This document shows, piece after piece, positions 1-12,465 of a DNA stretch of 64,000 nucleotides. Each line of letters begins with the position of its first letter. The stretch's first letter is position 1. The translations under genes and the position numbers were made by a program. This stretch comes from Tunturibacter psychrotolerans (GTDB lineage Bacteria; Acidobacteriota; Terriglobia; Terriglobales; Acidobacteriaceae): contig NZ_CP132942.1 of assembly GCF_040359615.1 (NCBI RefSeq), positions 4,278,001-4,342,000 of the forward strand, given 5' to 3'. The notes beneath the pieces were generated by a model. The model was given only the letters and a program-made list of their open reading frames with translations, was not told where the DNA came from and did not search any database.

Positions 1-962
1 TAGAAGAAAGTTTTGTCCCGGAATATTGGGCCGCCAATGCTGGCACCATATTGATTCTGGCGCAACTCGGGTTTGTTGCCTGTCGACTGAAAAAAATTGC
101 GAGCGTCAAAGATATCGTTACGAAAATACTCGTATACGGAGCCATGAAACTGGTTCGTCCCAGAGCGAGTGACGATGTTGATGACACCGCCGGCAGTACG
201 TCCAGCCTCTGCAGCGTAGCTATTCGTCTGAACAGTGATCTCCTGAATACCTTCTACATTCGGCTTGACTCCGATAGTGCCTATGATGCGTTCGTTGTCA
301 TCGACTCCATCGACCACCCAATTGTTGAGGGTATCGTCCTGACCGTTAACGGAAAGACCGGCAGCATTTGTTCGGCGGTCATCAGGGCGGCCACCGCTGC
401 TCAGCCCATTACCTGGACCTTCGTTAGCGCCCGGAACAAGTTGAACGAGCTGAACGAAGTTACGGCCATTGAGTGGGAGGTCCTGCACCGCTTTGGCAGT
501 AACGGTCGAACTGACTGTTGCGTTATCAGCCTGGAGTAACGGAGTACTGGCGGTAACTTCGACAGTGGTCGATTCTGATCCGAGTTGTAGATGAACGTCT
601 TCACGTGCGCGGTCGCCCGCTTCCACTGCCAGATCTCTGGTGATAGACACCTGAAAACCTCCTGCCTTTACGGTGACGGAGTAATGTCCGACTGGAAGGA
701 GCGTGAAGTTGTAATCGCCAGAACTGTTCGACTGTGTAGTGCGCTTTTCATTTGTACCGAGGTTGTTCAGGGTCACTGTTGCGTTTGGCACAACAGCGCC
801 AGTGCTATCAGTCACTGTTCCGAGAATGTCGGCGGTTGTGAGCTGTCCTACAGCGGGAATTGTGAAGAGTAATGAAAATGTTAGTAGGAAACCTAATCGG
901 CTTCCTTTCTCGAACATCGCGCGTCCGCACTGGCCTATGCGGTTCATCAGACTGCGTTTCAT
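1..962 (-). CDS. TonB-dependent receptor, Oar-like, N-terminal part (runs off the window)
   Basis: The reading frame begins at an ATG at 962, with a GAGGAT Shine-Dalgarno a few bases upstream, and stays open to the window edge (320 codons seen). The protein starts with a signal peptide (about residues 1-39). A carboxypeptidase regulatory-like beta-sandwich follows (about 42-125, with GTVTDSTGAVVPNATV). A TonB plug region comes next (about 130-290, with LPLNGRNF, VNGQDDTLNNWVVDGVDDNE and RTAGGVINIVTRSGTNQFHG). This is the architecture of the large outer-membrane receptors expanded in Acidobacteriota, which are thought to import polymers or to act like Oar. The substrate cannot be told from this part. 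The barrel lies outside the window, so intactness is unknown. Confidence 0.9.
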   Translation of the reverse strand, partial: MKRSLMNRIGQCGRAMFEKGSRLGFLLTFSLLFTIPAVGQLTTADILGTVTDSTGAVVPNATVTLNNLGTNEKRTTQSNSSGDYNFTLLPVGHYSVTVKAGGFQVSITRDLAVEAGDRAREDVHLQLGSESTTVEVTASTPLLQADNATVSSTVTAKAVQDLPLNGRNFVQLVQLVPGANEGPGNGLSSGGRPDDRRTNAAGLSVNGQDDTLNNWVVDGVDDNERIIGTIGVKPNVEGIQEITVQTNSYAAEAGRTAGGVINIVTRSGTNQFHGSVYEYFRNDIFDARNFFQSTGNKPELRQNQYGASIGGPIFRDKTFF

Positions 963-1363
963 AGTTAATATCCTCAGTGCTTTTGCGAGAGACTCTTTTC
1001 TCGATAAGCACGAATCAACCTTAGAAGCAGTCTCCGCGAAATCACAGGTCCACGTTGGATTACTTTGACATGGCCATTCTCACTTTTGGTTCTTACTCGA
1101 CTAACAACTCCTAATAAAACTAGCTAACCTTTCCGAGCTTTCAAAGGTCTCACTAAGTTGCGATCTTTGTTGGTAGCTCTTAAATACGTAACGCATCCAT
1201 CGTGTTACGACTTTTGCCCTCTAAGTCTCCAAGCTGGAGATATGGCAGCGGCTAGCAAGTGTGATATTTACTGAGTGACGCAGAATAGTGCGAGAGTTTG
1301 ATAGCGCGCTCAATGACCGGATGCGCAAAGTCCCTTCCATTCCAAATTTTCGCCGTTTGACGA
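963..1363. other. Intergenic region between divergent genes, no gene seen
   Basis: About 400 bases separate the receptor start from the fur-like gene. The stretch is AT-rich next to the receptor and should hold its promoter. I see no convincing coding frame or RNA gene. Confidence 0.5.
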
Positions 1364-1380
1364 ACGAGAATTATTATCGT
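1364..1380. promoter_or_regulatory. Putative Fur/PerR operator upstream of the perR-like gene
   Basis: ACGAGAATTATTATCGT is an imperfect palindrome with ACGA/TCGT outer arms around an AT-rich core. It lies 13 bases before the start codon of the Fur-family gene. Fur-family proteins often bind such AT-rich inverted repeats and repress their own genes. The assignment rests on position and symmetry only. Confidence 0.4.
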
Positions 1381-1393
1381 TTACTAGTTCTTG

Positions 1394-1840
1394 ATGCAGC
1401 ACTCTCCCAGCGTCGAGACTCGTCCCTTCCGTGAACTTTGCGCGGATCATGGGCTTACCGCGACCCATCAGCGCCAAGTTCTCTACGAGGTCATGCAGAC
1501 GATGCCTGGCCACCCCAGCCCGGAAGAGGTCTACGTGCGAGTCAAAAAGCGCATACCCGCAATCTCCCTCGCGACGGTTTACAAAAACATTCATCTCTTC
1601 GTTGAACGGGGCGTGCTAAAAGAAGTCAGCATGCATCACGGTTCCCTTCGAGTCGAGTTGAATAACCATCCCCACCACCACATGGTCTGCTCGCATTGCA
1701 AGGCCATCACCGACATCAGGGAAAAGGATCTTGGCGTCCTCCCGACACTACAACGGTTGCCCGGGGGCTTTCAGGTGGAACGCTACGCTATCGACGTTAT
1801 TGGAATCTGTGCCGCGTGTCAGAAAGCAGAACGCAGCTAA
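1394..1840 (+). CDS. perR: Fur family regulator, PerR-like
   Basis: 148-residue Fur-family metalloregulator, normal length for the family. The N-terminal winged helix (about 10-85) contains TATHQRQVLYEVMQ and ISLATVYKNIHLFVERGVL, the recognition-helix signature. The C-terminal dimer domain has the regulatory metal motif NNHPHHHMVCSHCK and a second CxxC (GICAACQ), so a structural Cys4 zinc site is likely. A TTG lies one codon upstream of the chosen ATG. The intact katG about 170 bases downstream on the same strand is the standard PerR target. I infer that it senses peroxide and represses katG and itself. Fur proper or Zur cannot be excluded from sequence alone, but the katG neighbour favours PerR. 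Confidence 0.85.
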   Translation: MQHSPSVETRPFRELCADHGLTATHQRQVLYEVMQTMPGHPSPEEVYVRVKKRIPAISLATVYKNIHLFVERGVLKEVSMHHGSLRVELNNHPHHHMVCSHCKAITDIREKDLGVLPTLQRLPGGFQVERYAIDVIGICAACQKAERS

Positions 1841-1870
1841 CACCGTCCACTCGCTAACCGAACTGGATAA

Positions 1871-4249
<2,379 letters not shown>

Positions 4250-4280
4250 TTCGTCGGTTGTACCTCAACTCCGCAAATAA

Positions 4281-4306
4281 AGGGGGCTACCACAGGGTAG
4301 CCCTTC
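4281..4306 (+). terminator. Rho-independent terminator of katG
   Basis: GGGCTACC (4284-4291) pairs perfectly with GGTAGCCC (4296-4303) across an ACAG loop, followed by a short TT-containing tail. It lies 35 bases after the katG stop. Confidence 0.8.
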
Positions 4307-5430
4307 TGCATATGCAGCCTTCAGGACAGGAGGCAACCGCCGATCATTGAAGCCTCGCGTACACTGCCTTGGCTGTTTCAGGCGGTCTGAGTGCTGCATC
4401 TGCGTCAAAATGACTAGCGTTCGGCAAATGCCGCATCAATTAGGCACCGCTTGTCGGATTATCTGACGAGTTAGGTCGCAACCTCGGGTTAGGTTGGCAT
4501 TTGGGCGAGAATAGAAAGGACCCAATAGGTGAATTTAGATTGCAGGGAGTTGCAATGAGATTGGATCAGGTGCGCGCGAAGTACACGGAGCTTCAAGGTG
4601 CGGGGTTGAAGCTGGATTTGACGCGGGAAGCCTTCGCCGGAGCGGGGAGATGGTGTAAGAAGTTTGAATGAAAGGCGAGTTTTTGGCCTTGAACATGATG
4701 CAGAATCCCAGGTATGTCGCCTAGAACGCCAGCGCGCTGCGCTTCTTTGAGCGGCTGAAGAGCACAACCACTCACATGTTTGTCGTAGATGAGTATGGTT
4801 CGCTGCTGGCTTGGTGACGTTTGCCGATATGCTGGCAGCTCTTGCGGCAGATCGGAGCGAAGTAACCGAGGAGAAAGAACGTCCGCTCCAGCATGAGAGT
4901 CACAGCAACTATCTCATCTCGAGGGGCTATCCCGTGGATGACGTTGTCGAAGCCATGTTGCTGCCCAACCGGGCCGAGCAGAATTACAAGATTGCGGCGG
5001 GTCTCGTTCTCGATCATCTGAGCCGTCGTTCGGCCTTAGGGAGAAGTCATCCAGCTGCTTACGCTTCGGGTCGAGATCGTCAGTCTACCAACAACTGACC
5101 TCGAACACAGCAATTAATCTTCGCGTGATCTTGGATATCCTTCTGTGCGACCCTTCGTCAGTAATGCCGATTGTAGAGGAAACCTAGCTTCTGCTGCATT
5201 GCAACTACGCTTACCTGAAGCCACTCTTGATAAAGGAGATCACCAAGCTGAGTGGGACTTGCCGTTGCCGAAACAACTGACTCCGCCGCTCTCGCAACCC
5301 GCGTCGCCGGTGAGGGATGCGGCTGCCATGCTGATAAATGATTTGGTGCTCTGGTAGTACTTTACTGGACGCTGTCGTCGGTATGGAACCGGGTGAGGCT
5401 GGATACGCCAAGAGCGTCCTCGCCGTAGTC
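4307..5430. other. Decayed intergenic stretch with gene scraps
   Basis: About 1.1 kb without an intact gene. At 4555-4671 a frame with a GGGAG ribosome site reads MRLDQVRAKYTELQ then AGLKLDLTRE. This resembles the first residues of a class I aminotransferase-like family, but it ends after 38 codons. Frames further on (4639-5098) are open but I do not recognise them. The stretch fits the general decay that continues to 16 kb. Confidence 0.35.
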
Positions 5431-5437
5431 GTGCTGG

Positions 5438-6035
5438 TTGCCCACAATCGACCATCTGCACATCGTGGACCCGCTCGGAGGCAACCCTTTCTTTCTGGCG
5501 CTGACCAGGGAATACTCATCGGAAGCACGAAAACATTGTCCTGGCGCATTGCCGTCAACAGTTTTTCTTGCTGGTTGCGACGTATTTTGTCCGGACTTAC
5601 GTGCTCGCCTTTTTTGGGATTTCGCCGCCAGGAGTCCAGGTGGGCGGAAGTCTGATCGTCATTGCGACAGGATGGACGCTGCTAAAGCAGCGAGACGACG
5701 AAAAACAGGACGTACAGAAAGCCGTCCAGCCACAGGACACAATCCGCCGGGTATTTTATCCCTTGACATTGCCATTGACCGTAGGCCCTGGATCAATCTC
5801 CGCGGCGATTACGCTGGGCGAGAACGCGGCTCACCATCAGCCGTACCATTCTTTTGACAATCTTGGCGGCACTCTTTGGATTGATTCTGATCGCGATCAG
5901 AATCTTGCTCTGTTATGGATTTACCGATCGGCTGGCGCGAATCCTAGGAGCAACGGGGGATGACGGTGATCACGCATTTGTCGTCCTTTTTCCGGTGTGC
6001 AGATCGCTTGGACCGGGATTAAAGCCTTCCACTCG
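5438..6035 (+). pseudogene. Broken MarC-family membrane protein gene
   Basis: Pieces of one MarC-family integral membrane protein appear in order in different frames. IVDPLGGNPFFLALTREYS starts near 5461. LVATYFVRTYVLAFFGIS, GGSLIVIATGWTLLKQRDDE and FYPLTLPLTVGPGSISAA lie at 5568-5840. LFGLILIAIRILLCYGF and ARILGATG lie at about 5854-5960. The tail near 5995-6025 reads QIAWTGIKAF in a third frame. At least three frameshifts are needed to join them. MarC-family proteins have six transmembrane segments and poorly known function. The copy is non-functional. Confidence 0.75.
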
Positions 6036-6121
6036 CACGCAGAAGACTGTAAACGCGAGGCCGAAAATACTTCGAGTGCGGCCCAAGTCGCATCTCTCAG
6101 ATCTCGGCCGCTGCCCGAGTG

Positions 6122-7170
6122 TCAGGCAGTGAGCTCATTCAAGCGGCGGCTACTGGCATTTCGGCAGAGGAATGTCGGATCATCCTTGCCGCGCAGCGCA
6201 AGGTCCTCCAGCGCATCGATGAGAAGACTGGAGTCGTTAAGGCTCTCAGCGCGAATCAACTTCAATCCGAGGTTTCTTGCTGTCTACTGGAACGCGATGT
6301 CGATGTCGTAGAGGGCTTCAACGTGATCGCAGAGAAAGCCGACGGGCTGGATTACAACCGTTCCATAACCATCGGCCTTCAGCTGCGACAAGGTGTCCTC
6401 GACGGTGGGACCAATCCACGGGCCGCCGCTCATGCCCTGACTCTGGAACGCAAAGTACCAGCCATCGGGGCTTAGGCTATCCTTCAACTCTCCGGCGACC
6501 AACGGTGCTGTTTCTTTGCAGTCATCCGCATAGCAGTCGGGACCGTTCGCGAGGATCATCCCGTGGTATTCAACTGGAGACTCGGAGGGTTCAATAGTGC
6601 GCGCCGGAACTGAGTGCGCGATGAACAACACGGCGACACGGCCACTACGTTTCGATCGGGCGGTACTCAACGCTGCCTGCATTCTCTGCGCGAAGGCTTT
6701 GATGAGCATCGGGTGGTCGGCCCATCCTGCGACAAAGTCGACGTGGAACGATCCAGCAACCGCATTCTCGACTGCACGTTTGAACAGACCGACACTGGTC
6801 CGCGAGTTCTGAGGCGCCAGGCAAATCGCCGTTATATTTTCGATCCCGACCGACCTAATGTCATCGACGACGTCGCGGATGAACGGCTTCCATTCCGCAT
6901 TCCTACATATACCGGGCAGTCCATGCGCTCACGTAAACGGCCTGCCTGCCGCATCGGCCAGCGTGTCAGATGCGGACCTGCGATCGAGGGTGTGTTACGC
7001 AGCCCGATTGCGGCATAGCGTTCCTGAAGCTCATGCACTACCTGAGGCGGAACACCGCGTCCACCGATGACAAGACGGAGGTATTCTTCCATCTCTCCGA
7101 GCACGTCTGGTGTTCCGTGCGCGAGCAACAGGACAGCTTCTTTAGCGTTAGCTTCATTTTCCTTTTTCAT
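6122..7170 (-). pseudogene. hemH: Broken ferrochelatase gene
   Basis: The start is the ATG at 7170 with AAGGGAG upstream. The N-terminus is ferrochelatase-like (KEAVLLLAHGTPDVLGEMEE, then VPPQVVHELQERYAAIG, then CPVYVGMRN). The frame is lost near 6900. The middle resumes in another frame (FIAHSVPARTI, PDGWYFAFQSQGMSGGPWIG, VVIQPVGFLCDHVEALYDID), and the frame changes again near 6285 before the tail (RAESLNDSSLLIDALEDLAL). Ferrochelatase inserts iron into protoporphyrin to make haem. Here it sits beside remnants of two haem catalases, a known partnership. At least two frameshifts inactivate it. Whether the genome carries a second intact hemH cannot be told from this window. Confidence 0.85.
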
Positions 7171-7223
7171 CTCAACTCCCTTCACCACGAGCTCGGTGCA
7201 TACCGTTTACTACAGTCGCATCT

Positions 7224-7764
7224 TCAATCGGCCTTCGGGGTCTGCTTCAAAATCCCGAGTATCTCCGGATCGTCTAATTGCTCGGCAAGATAGAAGGCGT
7301 CGAAGCCCCGCATGTCCTTGATGCTGGGATCGGCGTTCCTTGCGATCAGTAACTTGACCCCCGATTTGCGGCCAAACTGCACGGCGTAGATGAGCGCAGT
7401 TGCTCCATTCACGTCCGCCATTGATCTTTGCACCGTTATCGAGGAGGATGGCGGCACACTGCTCGTCGCCCTGGAACGACGCACCCATCAGGGCCGTGCG
7501 GCCAGTCGCGTCTCCAATCTCAGCATCTGCGCCATGTTTCAGCAGCAGCTCAGCGACGTCGGGGCTCTAGTTGTAGGTCGCAAGAATGAGCGCGGTATAT
7601 CCACGCTCGTCCTTCTGGTTTATGTTGATCTTCTGGTCGATCAAAGTCTGGGCGATCTTGACTTTGTTGCTCCTCGCCGCGTGATAGAGATCCTGAGATT
7701 ACCCATGCAGGAACGAGGTCAACGCAATCATGACGAAGAGGACGGCAATTAGTCTGACTTTCAT
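7224..7764 (-). pseudogene. Broken ankyrin-repeat protein gene, copy 2
   Basis: ATG at 7764 with GAGGAG upstream starts a signal peptide (MKVRLIAVLFVMIALTSFLHG) that runs directly into a TAA stop. The same frame continues as SQDLYHAARSNKVKIAQTLI and DERGYTALILATYN, then meets a TAG. Later ankyrin repeats (VAELLLKHGAD, GRTALMGASFQGDE, ATALIYAVQFGRKSGVKLLI) need at least one frameshift. Periplasmic ankyrin proteins next to catalase genes (AnkB-type) are known to support catalase activity. This copy is paralogous to the one at 7790-8264. Confidence 0.8.
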
Positions 7765-7789
7765 CGTGAGATTCTCCTCTGGCTGCGAC

Positions 7790-8264
7790 TCTTACTTGGT
7801 ACTTGAACCCTGTGTTGTCGTCGACTTTGCCGCTCCCCCCTGCGCGAAGCACACGGATGACCGAGATCCTCCCGAACATGACCGCATACATCACGCTGGT
7901 CAGCCCCTTGGAATCGACCGCATTGGCGTTTGCTCCGTTGTCGAGAAGAAGTCTGACGTCTCTCTCATTACCCTTGAAGGAAGCACCCATCAAAGCTGTC
8001 CCTCCTGAGTGGTCTTTGATCTGTGTTCGCCCCGTGCTTCAGAAGGAGCTGGGCGACCTTGAAGTTATCGTTGTAGGTTGCAAGGATGAGAGGAGTGTAG
8101 CCCTCATCGTCCGTTTGATTCACGTCAGCTTTTGCACTGAGTAGCGCCTTCGCCAAATTCACATCGTTATGGCGCGCCGCAGTAAAGAGGTTGAGAGTCT
8201 ATGCGGAGGCTAAGTTTAATGCGCTGGCCACAGCAACGAAAATAATCAGCAGTTTAGTCTTCAT
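7790..8264 (-). pseudogene. Broken ankyrin-repeat protein gene, copy 1
   Basis: ATG at 8264 begins a signal peptide (MKTKLLIIFVAVASALNLASA) followed at once by a TAG (8199-8201). In frame after it come TLNLFTAARHNDVNLAKALL, DVNQTDDEGYTPLILATYND and VAQLLLKHGANTD. A frameshift near 8020 precedes MGASFKGNERDVRLLLDNGA and GLTSVMYAVMFGR. The end merges into the leader of copy 2 without its own stop. It probably once encoded a four-repeat periplasmic ankyrin protein of about 160 residues. Confidence 0.8.
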
Positions 8265-8282
8265 AACATACTCCAGAGGCGA

Positions 8283-8310
8283 GGTGCGGGTTCCATGTGA
8301 AACCCGCACC
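8283..8310 (-). terminator. Terminator-like hairpin after the secreted-catalase remnant
   Basis: GGTGCGGGTT (8283-8292) pairs perfectly with AACCCGCACC (8301-8310) over an 8-base loop, just past the stop of the catalase remnant and before the ankyrin gene. It could terminate or attenuate transcription from katB into ankB. Confidence 0.65.
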
Positions 8311-8317
8311 ACTCGGT

Positions 8318-9613
8318 CTACAGCTTGGCGGCGCGCGCCTCAATCTGTTGCAGGTTGAGGTGCAAAGCTTGGGCGAGGCGGGTTCCGTAGCTGACATCCG
8401 CTTTGTAGAAGTGACTCACCATCTCCAACACAGTGTCTGGGTTGGTCACCTGCGACAGGTCGCCTAAGAGATTCGTATGAGATCGTCCTGATCCTGCTTG
8501 CTGACGGAGCGATACAAATCGCCCGCCTGACGATACTCGTCCCTGATGCGGATGGGGTGATGCACCGTGGTTGCGCCCAGTGCCGCTTGCGAGTAGTCGA
8601 AAGCCGGGTTCTCGACCATCGTGTTCGGCGAGCGGTTCGGCTGGTAGTTATCTTCTCCGTGCGTCTCGCGGGTGTCCATTGTCCGTTCTGGTTGTAGCTG
8701 TTCACCGGCGAGACCGGCCGGCTGATCGGCAGCTGCTGGAAGTTAGGTCCGATGCTGATCCGGGGTCACGATCTGCACGCTCAACTCCCACGCGGGGAAG
8801 TTACCCTTGCCGACCTCGCGATATAGGTTGTCTGTGGCTCCCTGGGGTCCTTCACCAACTCGGCAGCAACGGTGCGCGGGTTGGTGTTCAGATACCCCTG
8901 CATCGAGGTCCATTTGTACTTGACGAACATAACCTTGCCCTGTGCATTCACCCAGCGGAACGCGTGTACGCCATATCCGTCCATCTGGCGATAGTTCTGC
9001 GGCGTGCCGCTATCGAGGTACATATAGGCATCATGTTGGTCGATTCCTTCTCCAACGAGAGGAAGTCCCACTGACGAGTCGGGTCTTGGCGGTTAGTCAC
9101 CGGCGAAGCTTTCATCGCGTGGACAAAATCCGGAAACTTGATCGCATCGCGGATAAAGAACACTGGCTGGTTGATGCCGACGATATCGTAATTACCCTGC
9201 TCGGTGTAGAACTTTGTCGCGAAGCCACGCGGATCGCGAGTGCCCTGCTCCGGCGAGCCGGTGGCGGGCATCACTGTCGAGAAGCGAACGAAGACAGGAG
9301 TCTCCTTGCCCTTTTGATTCGGGAAGGCGGCCTTCGTGTACTGCGACTGATCGCCGTAGGAGACGAAGACACCATGTGCTCCAACGCCGCGAGCATGGAC
9401 CGCGCGCTCTGGGATGCGCTCACGATCGAATGTTTGCAGCTTGTCGATCAGATGGAGGTCTTGCAGCAAGACCGGTCCATTCTCACCGGCTGTTAGAGAA
9501 TCCTGGTTATCAGCTACCGGAGCGCCTGCGTTTGTGGTGAGAGTCTTAGTCTGCTGCTGTCCATAAACGAGGCTTCCAGAAAAAAGAAGTGCAACCGCCA
9601 ATTTTGTCTTCAT
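8318..9613 (-). pseudogene. Broken secreted monofunctional catalase gene
   Basis: ATG at 9613 (GAGAATAGG upstream) opens a signal peptide ([20 protein letters not shown]) and a good clade-III-like catalase N-terminus ([77 protein letters not shown]). The frame shifts near 9065. It continues as [57 protein letters not shown] and, after more shifts, LEMVSHFYKADVSYGTRLAQ. Three or more frameshifts inactivate it. A signal peptide implies periplasmic peroxide removal, as for KatB-type enzymes paired with ankyrin proteins. Confidence 0.85.
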
Positions 9614-9760
9614 CCTATTCTCCACTTTCGCGTCGGCTCTGCGTGGTTCAACGAAACATCTTGAGCGTATCGTCTCAGCAAGCGTAGAGGTAGATCGTGC
9701 GGACTATAGTTGATATTGCATTTTCAGAATAGCTGCGAAGTGCGCAATTGACGCTAGTTT

Positions 9761-10625
9761 CTATGCGTCTAGCTTTGCGATCTGTTCCGCTACGGTTCGC
9801 AACCACTTTGTAAATGCGATCAGCGTCTTGAACCTGGCGCTGCTCTTCAGGCGTGCATAGCCAATGCGCCTCGATTGCTCCTTAGGCAATGGCATGACAG
9901 CACAGCGGTCTGCATGGATTGCCGCCATTCGTGGCGCGAAGGTTATTCCGGCTCTCGACGCTACCAGAGGGAAGATGGATCCAAAGTGATCGGACTCGAA
10001 GACGGGTGTCATCTTCGCGCGGCCTCTCCTGCAGGCGATCAGCATGTCGTCCCTGAAACAATGACCTTCCTTCAAAAGAAGTAGCCGCTCACCGGAAAGA
10101 TCTAGTGTGGCGGGTTGCGCCTGACAAAGTGTGTGGTCCTTTGGAGCAACAAGAACGAGTGGCTCACGTAATAATTCGCTACAGGCTCACAATGATCACG
10201 TCTATATCGCCTGCCCGGAGCTTATCGACAAGCTTCATTGTGACGTCTTCCGTCAGAACAATGTCGACCTCTGGATACAGGATCCAGAATTCGGGAAGGC
10301 GTGGCGCGAGCAGGTATGGAAGGACCGTCGAGATAACACCGATCCGAAGCGGTCCACGGATGCCATCTTCCAGTTGCCGAACTTGCGACTCAGCAATCTT
10401 GGATCTGTTGAGTATTTCCTTTGCGTGCGAGTAAAAGATTTCACCGGCGTGAGTCAACCGTACTGACCTGACCAGCCGTACAAAAAGGGTAGATCCAACC
10501 GATTTTTCTAATCTGCGAATCTGTAGAGAGAGCGTCGGCTGAGCTATCCCTTCCTGCTCCGCAGCCTTGGTGAAGCTGCCATATCGAACGACCGAACAAA
10601 AGGACCTTAGTTGTTGGAGTTCCAT
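9761..10625 (-). pseudogene. Frameshifted LysR-family regulator, OxyR-like
   Basis: Start at the ATG at 10625 (MELQQLRSFCSVVRYGSFTK). The N-terminal LysR helix-turn-helix is complete (AAEQEGIAQPTLSLQIRRLE). The effector domain begins normally (GPLRIGVISTVLPYLLAPRL) but runs into a TAG near 10169. Shifting frame restores ELLREPLVLVAPKDHTLC, LDLSGERLLLLKEGHCFRDD and the tail ending at 9761. The LLLLKEGHCFRD cysteine and the neighbouring catalases suggest an OxyR-like peroxide sensor. A single frameshift separates it from an intact gene, so it may be a recent loss. Confidence 0.8.
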
Positions 10626-10806
10626 CGCATTTCTATGATCTCGGTCTATGCAATTTGGCGAATTAGCGATTGGGAACTCGCGAGACTTTTTTGAGCAGGC
10701 CTGCAGTCGCGTCGAGGCTATAGATCTCAATGAATAATGGCTCCGCGACAGACTTGTTACGGAGCCACATTCGGCAATTTACCGGATAAAGGAGATCGCC
10801 GCCGCG

Positions 10807-11842
10807 TTACTTGTGCTCCGCCAGGAAAGCTTCAAGAGCCCTTGCAACACCTTCGCCGTAAGCCGCATCGGCCTTGGTGCAGTTCGCAACATGGCGATCC
10901 CGGACAACTTTAGAGGCCGGACCGAGAGCTCGAGCGGTGTTCTCAAGCAGACGCTGCTTTTCCTCCGTGCTGAACATACGGAAGAGGTTGCCCGGCTGCG
11001 AGTAGTAGTCGTGATCGTCCTCACGAAAATCAAACTTCTGTGCGTCTCCGCTGATGGCCAATGGCGGCTCCGAGTAATCGGGCTGCTCCTGCCACTCGCT
11101 ATGACGGTTGGGCTCGTAGCTGGTGGTGCCGCCATAGTTTCCGTCGACGCGCATCGCGCCGTCGCGATGGTAGGAGTGGAACGGGCACTTGGGCGCGCTG
11201 ACCGGAATCAAAGAGTGATTGACTCCGGGCGGTAGCGCTGTGTGTCGCCGTACGAGAACAGGCGTCCCTGAAGCATCCGGTCCGGTGAGTAGCCGATTCC
11301 CGGGATGATGTTCGTTGGAGCAAAGGCGCCCTGCTCGACATCCGCGAAGAAGTTCTCGGGATTTCTATTCAGTTCGAGGACGCCGACTTCGATCAAAGGA
11401 TAGTCGGCGTGAGGCCAGACCTTGGTGAGATCGAACGGATGGACGTGGTAGGTATTCGCATCCTCCTCATTCATGATCTGCACATACAGCGTCCAGCGGG
11501 GGAAGTCGCCCCTCTCGACTGCCTCGTACAGATCGCGCTGATGAGTCTCACGGTCCTTGCCCATCAGGGCTTCGGCTTCCTGATCCGTGAGGTTCTGGAT
11601 GCCCTGCTGGGTCTTGAAAGTAAACTTCACCCAGAAGCGCTTGCTCTCAGAATTGATGAAGCTATACGTGTGGCTGCCAAAGCCGTGCATATGGCGGAAG
11701 GAGCGTGGGATTCCACGATCGCTCATGACAACGGTGACCTGATGCAGAGCCTCCGGAAGGTTTGTCCAGAAGTCCCAGTTGCTGTCCGCGCTGCGCATGC
11801 CGGTTCGGAGGTCGCGCTTGATGGCGTGGTTGAATCCAACCA
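10807..11842 (-). pseudogene. katA: 5'-truncated cytoplasmic catalase gene
   Basis: Monofunctional catalase of the KatA type without its first ~130 residues. The remaining part reads [75 protein letters not shown] (with the proximal haem Tyr in [11 protein letters not shown]), then a frameshift near 11215. It finishes as [20 protein letters not shown] to the stop at 10807. The catalytic His region is missing, so it is dead. At 11842 it abuts a ScyD-like fragment on the opposite strand, which marks a rearrangement joint. Confidence 0.85.
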
Positions 11843-12325
11843 TGGCACGATCACAGCGACCTTCGGACATGTCGTTCCCACATCGATCGCGGCCAATGAA
11901 AACAGTCTATTCATCGGCAACCTTGGGCAATTTCCCATCACCTCCCAGTGGGAACGCGTCACCACGCTGTCCTGGGATATCGGATTCCACGATCCGACAC
12001 CCGGCCTGGGCAACAGACCGGAGGGCCTGAATCAGCTCCGTATCGCAGGATCCCGGGCAGGATCTACTACCGTCGTCGCGCTGAAACTTGGCCCCGATGG
12101 CCTGCTCTATGCCCTGGAGCTCTCCGACACTCCCGGGGGTTTTCCGAATCCCGGCGACGGCAAGGTCCTGAGGATCAACGCCGATGGCAGCATCCAGACC
12201 GTGGTCACAGGTCTGACCCTGCCCGGAAGCATGGCCTTCGGTCCAGACTACTCGCTGTATATCACGAACAATGGCGACCTTGGACCAAGGGAAGGGTCAG
12301 GTTCTTCGTGTCGATGTCCCAAGGT
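11843..12325 (+). pseudogene. ScyD/ScyE-like beta-propeller protein, C-terminal fragment
   Basis: The fragment reads [33 protein letters not shown], then after a shift TTVVALKLGPDGLLYALELS, GGFPNPGDGKVLRINADGSI and GLTLPGSMAFGPDYSLYITN. These are the NHL-like repeats of the ScyD/ScyE family, secreted proteins of unclear function. The N-terminal piece of what looks like the same gene lies downstream at about 13120-13262, so the gene is split and its halves are in reversed order. Confidence 0.6.
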
Positions 12326-12465
12326 AGGCTTTGGTAAGTCCTCATCTGCGGTTTGGGCCTTTCCGGCTGATTGCCGTCCGGGGACCCCTGACCGCAGATG
12401 CCGCATCACAGAACTACGCCCTTCGAAGCATCTCGCGTTCCATGGACAGAATCCATGCCAAGGGT

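Noticed and set aside
7743..8264. Stop-codon reassignment as explanation for TAG/TAA after the signal peptides
   Set aside because: The same genes also contain frameshifts, and all intact genes in the window use TAA, TAG and TGA as stops.
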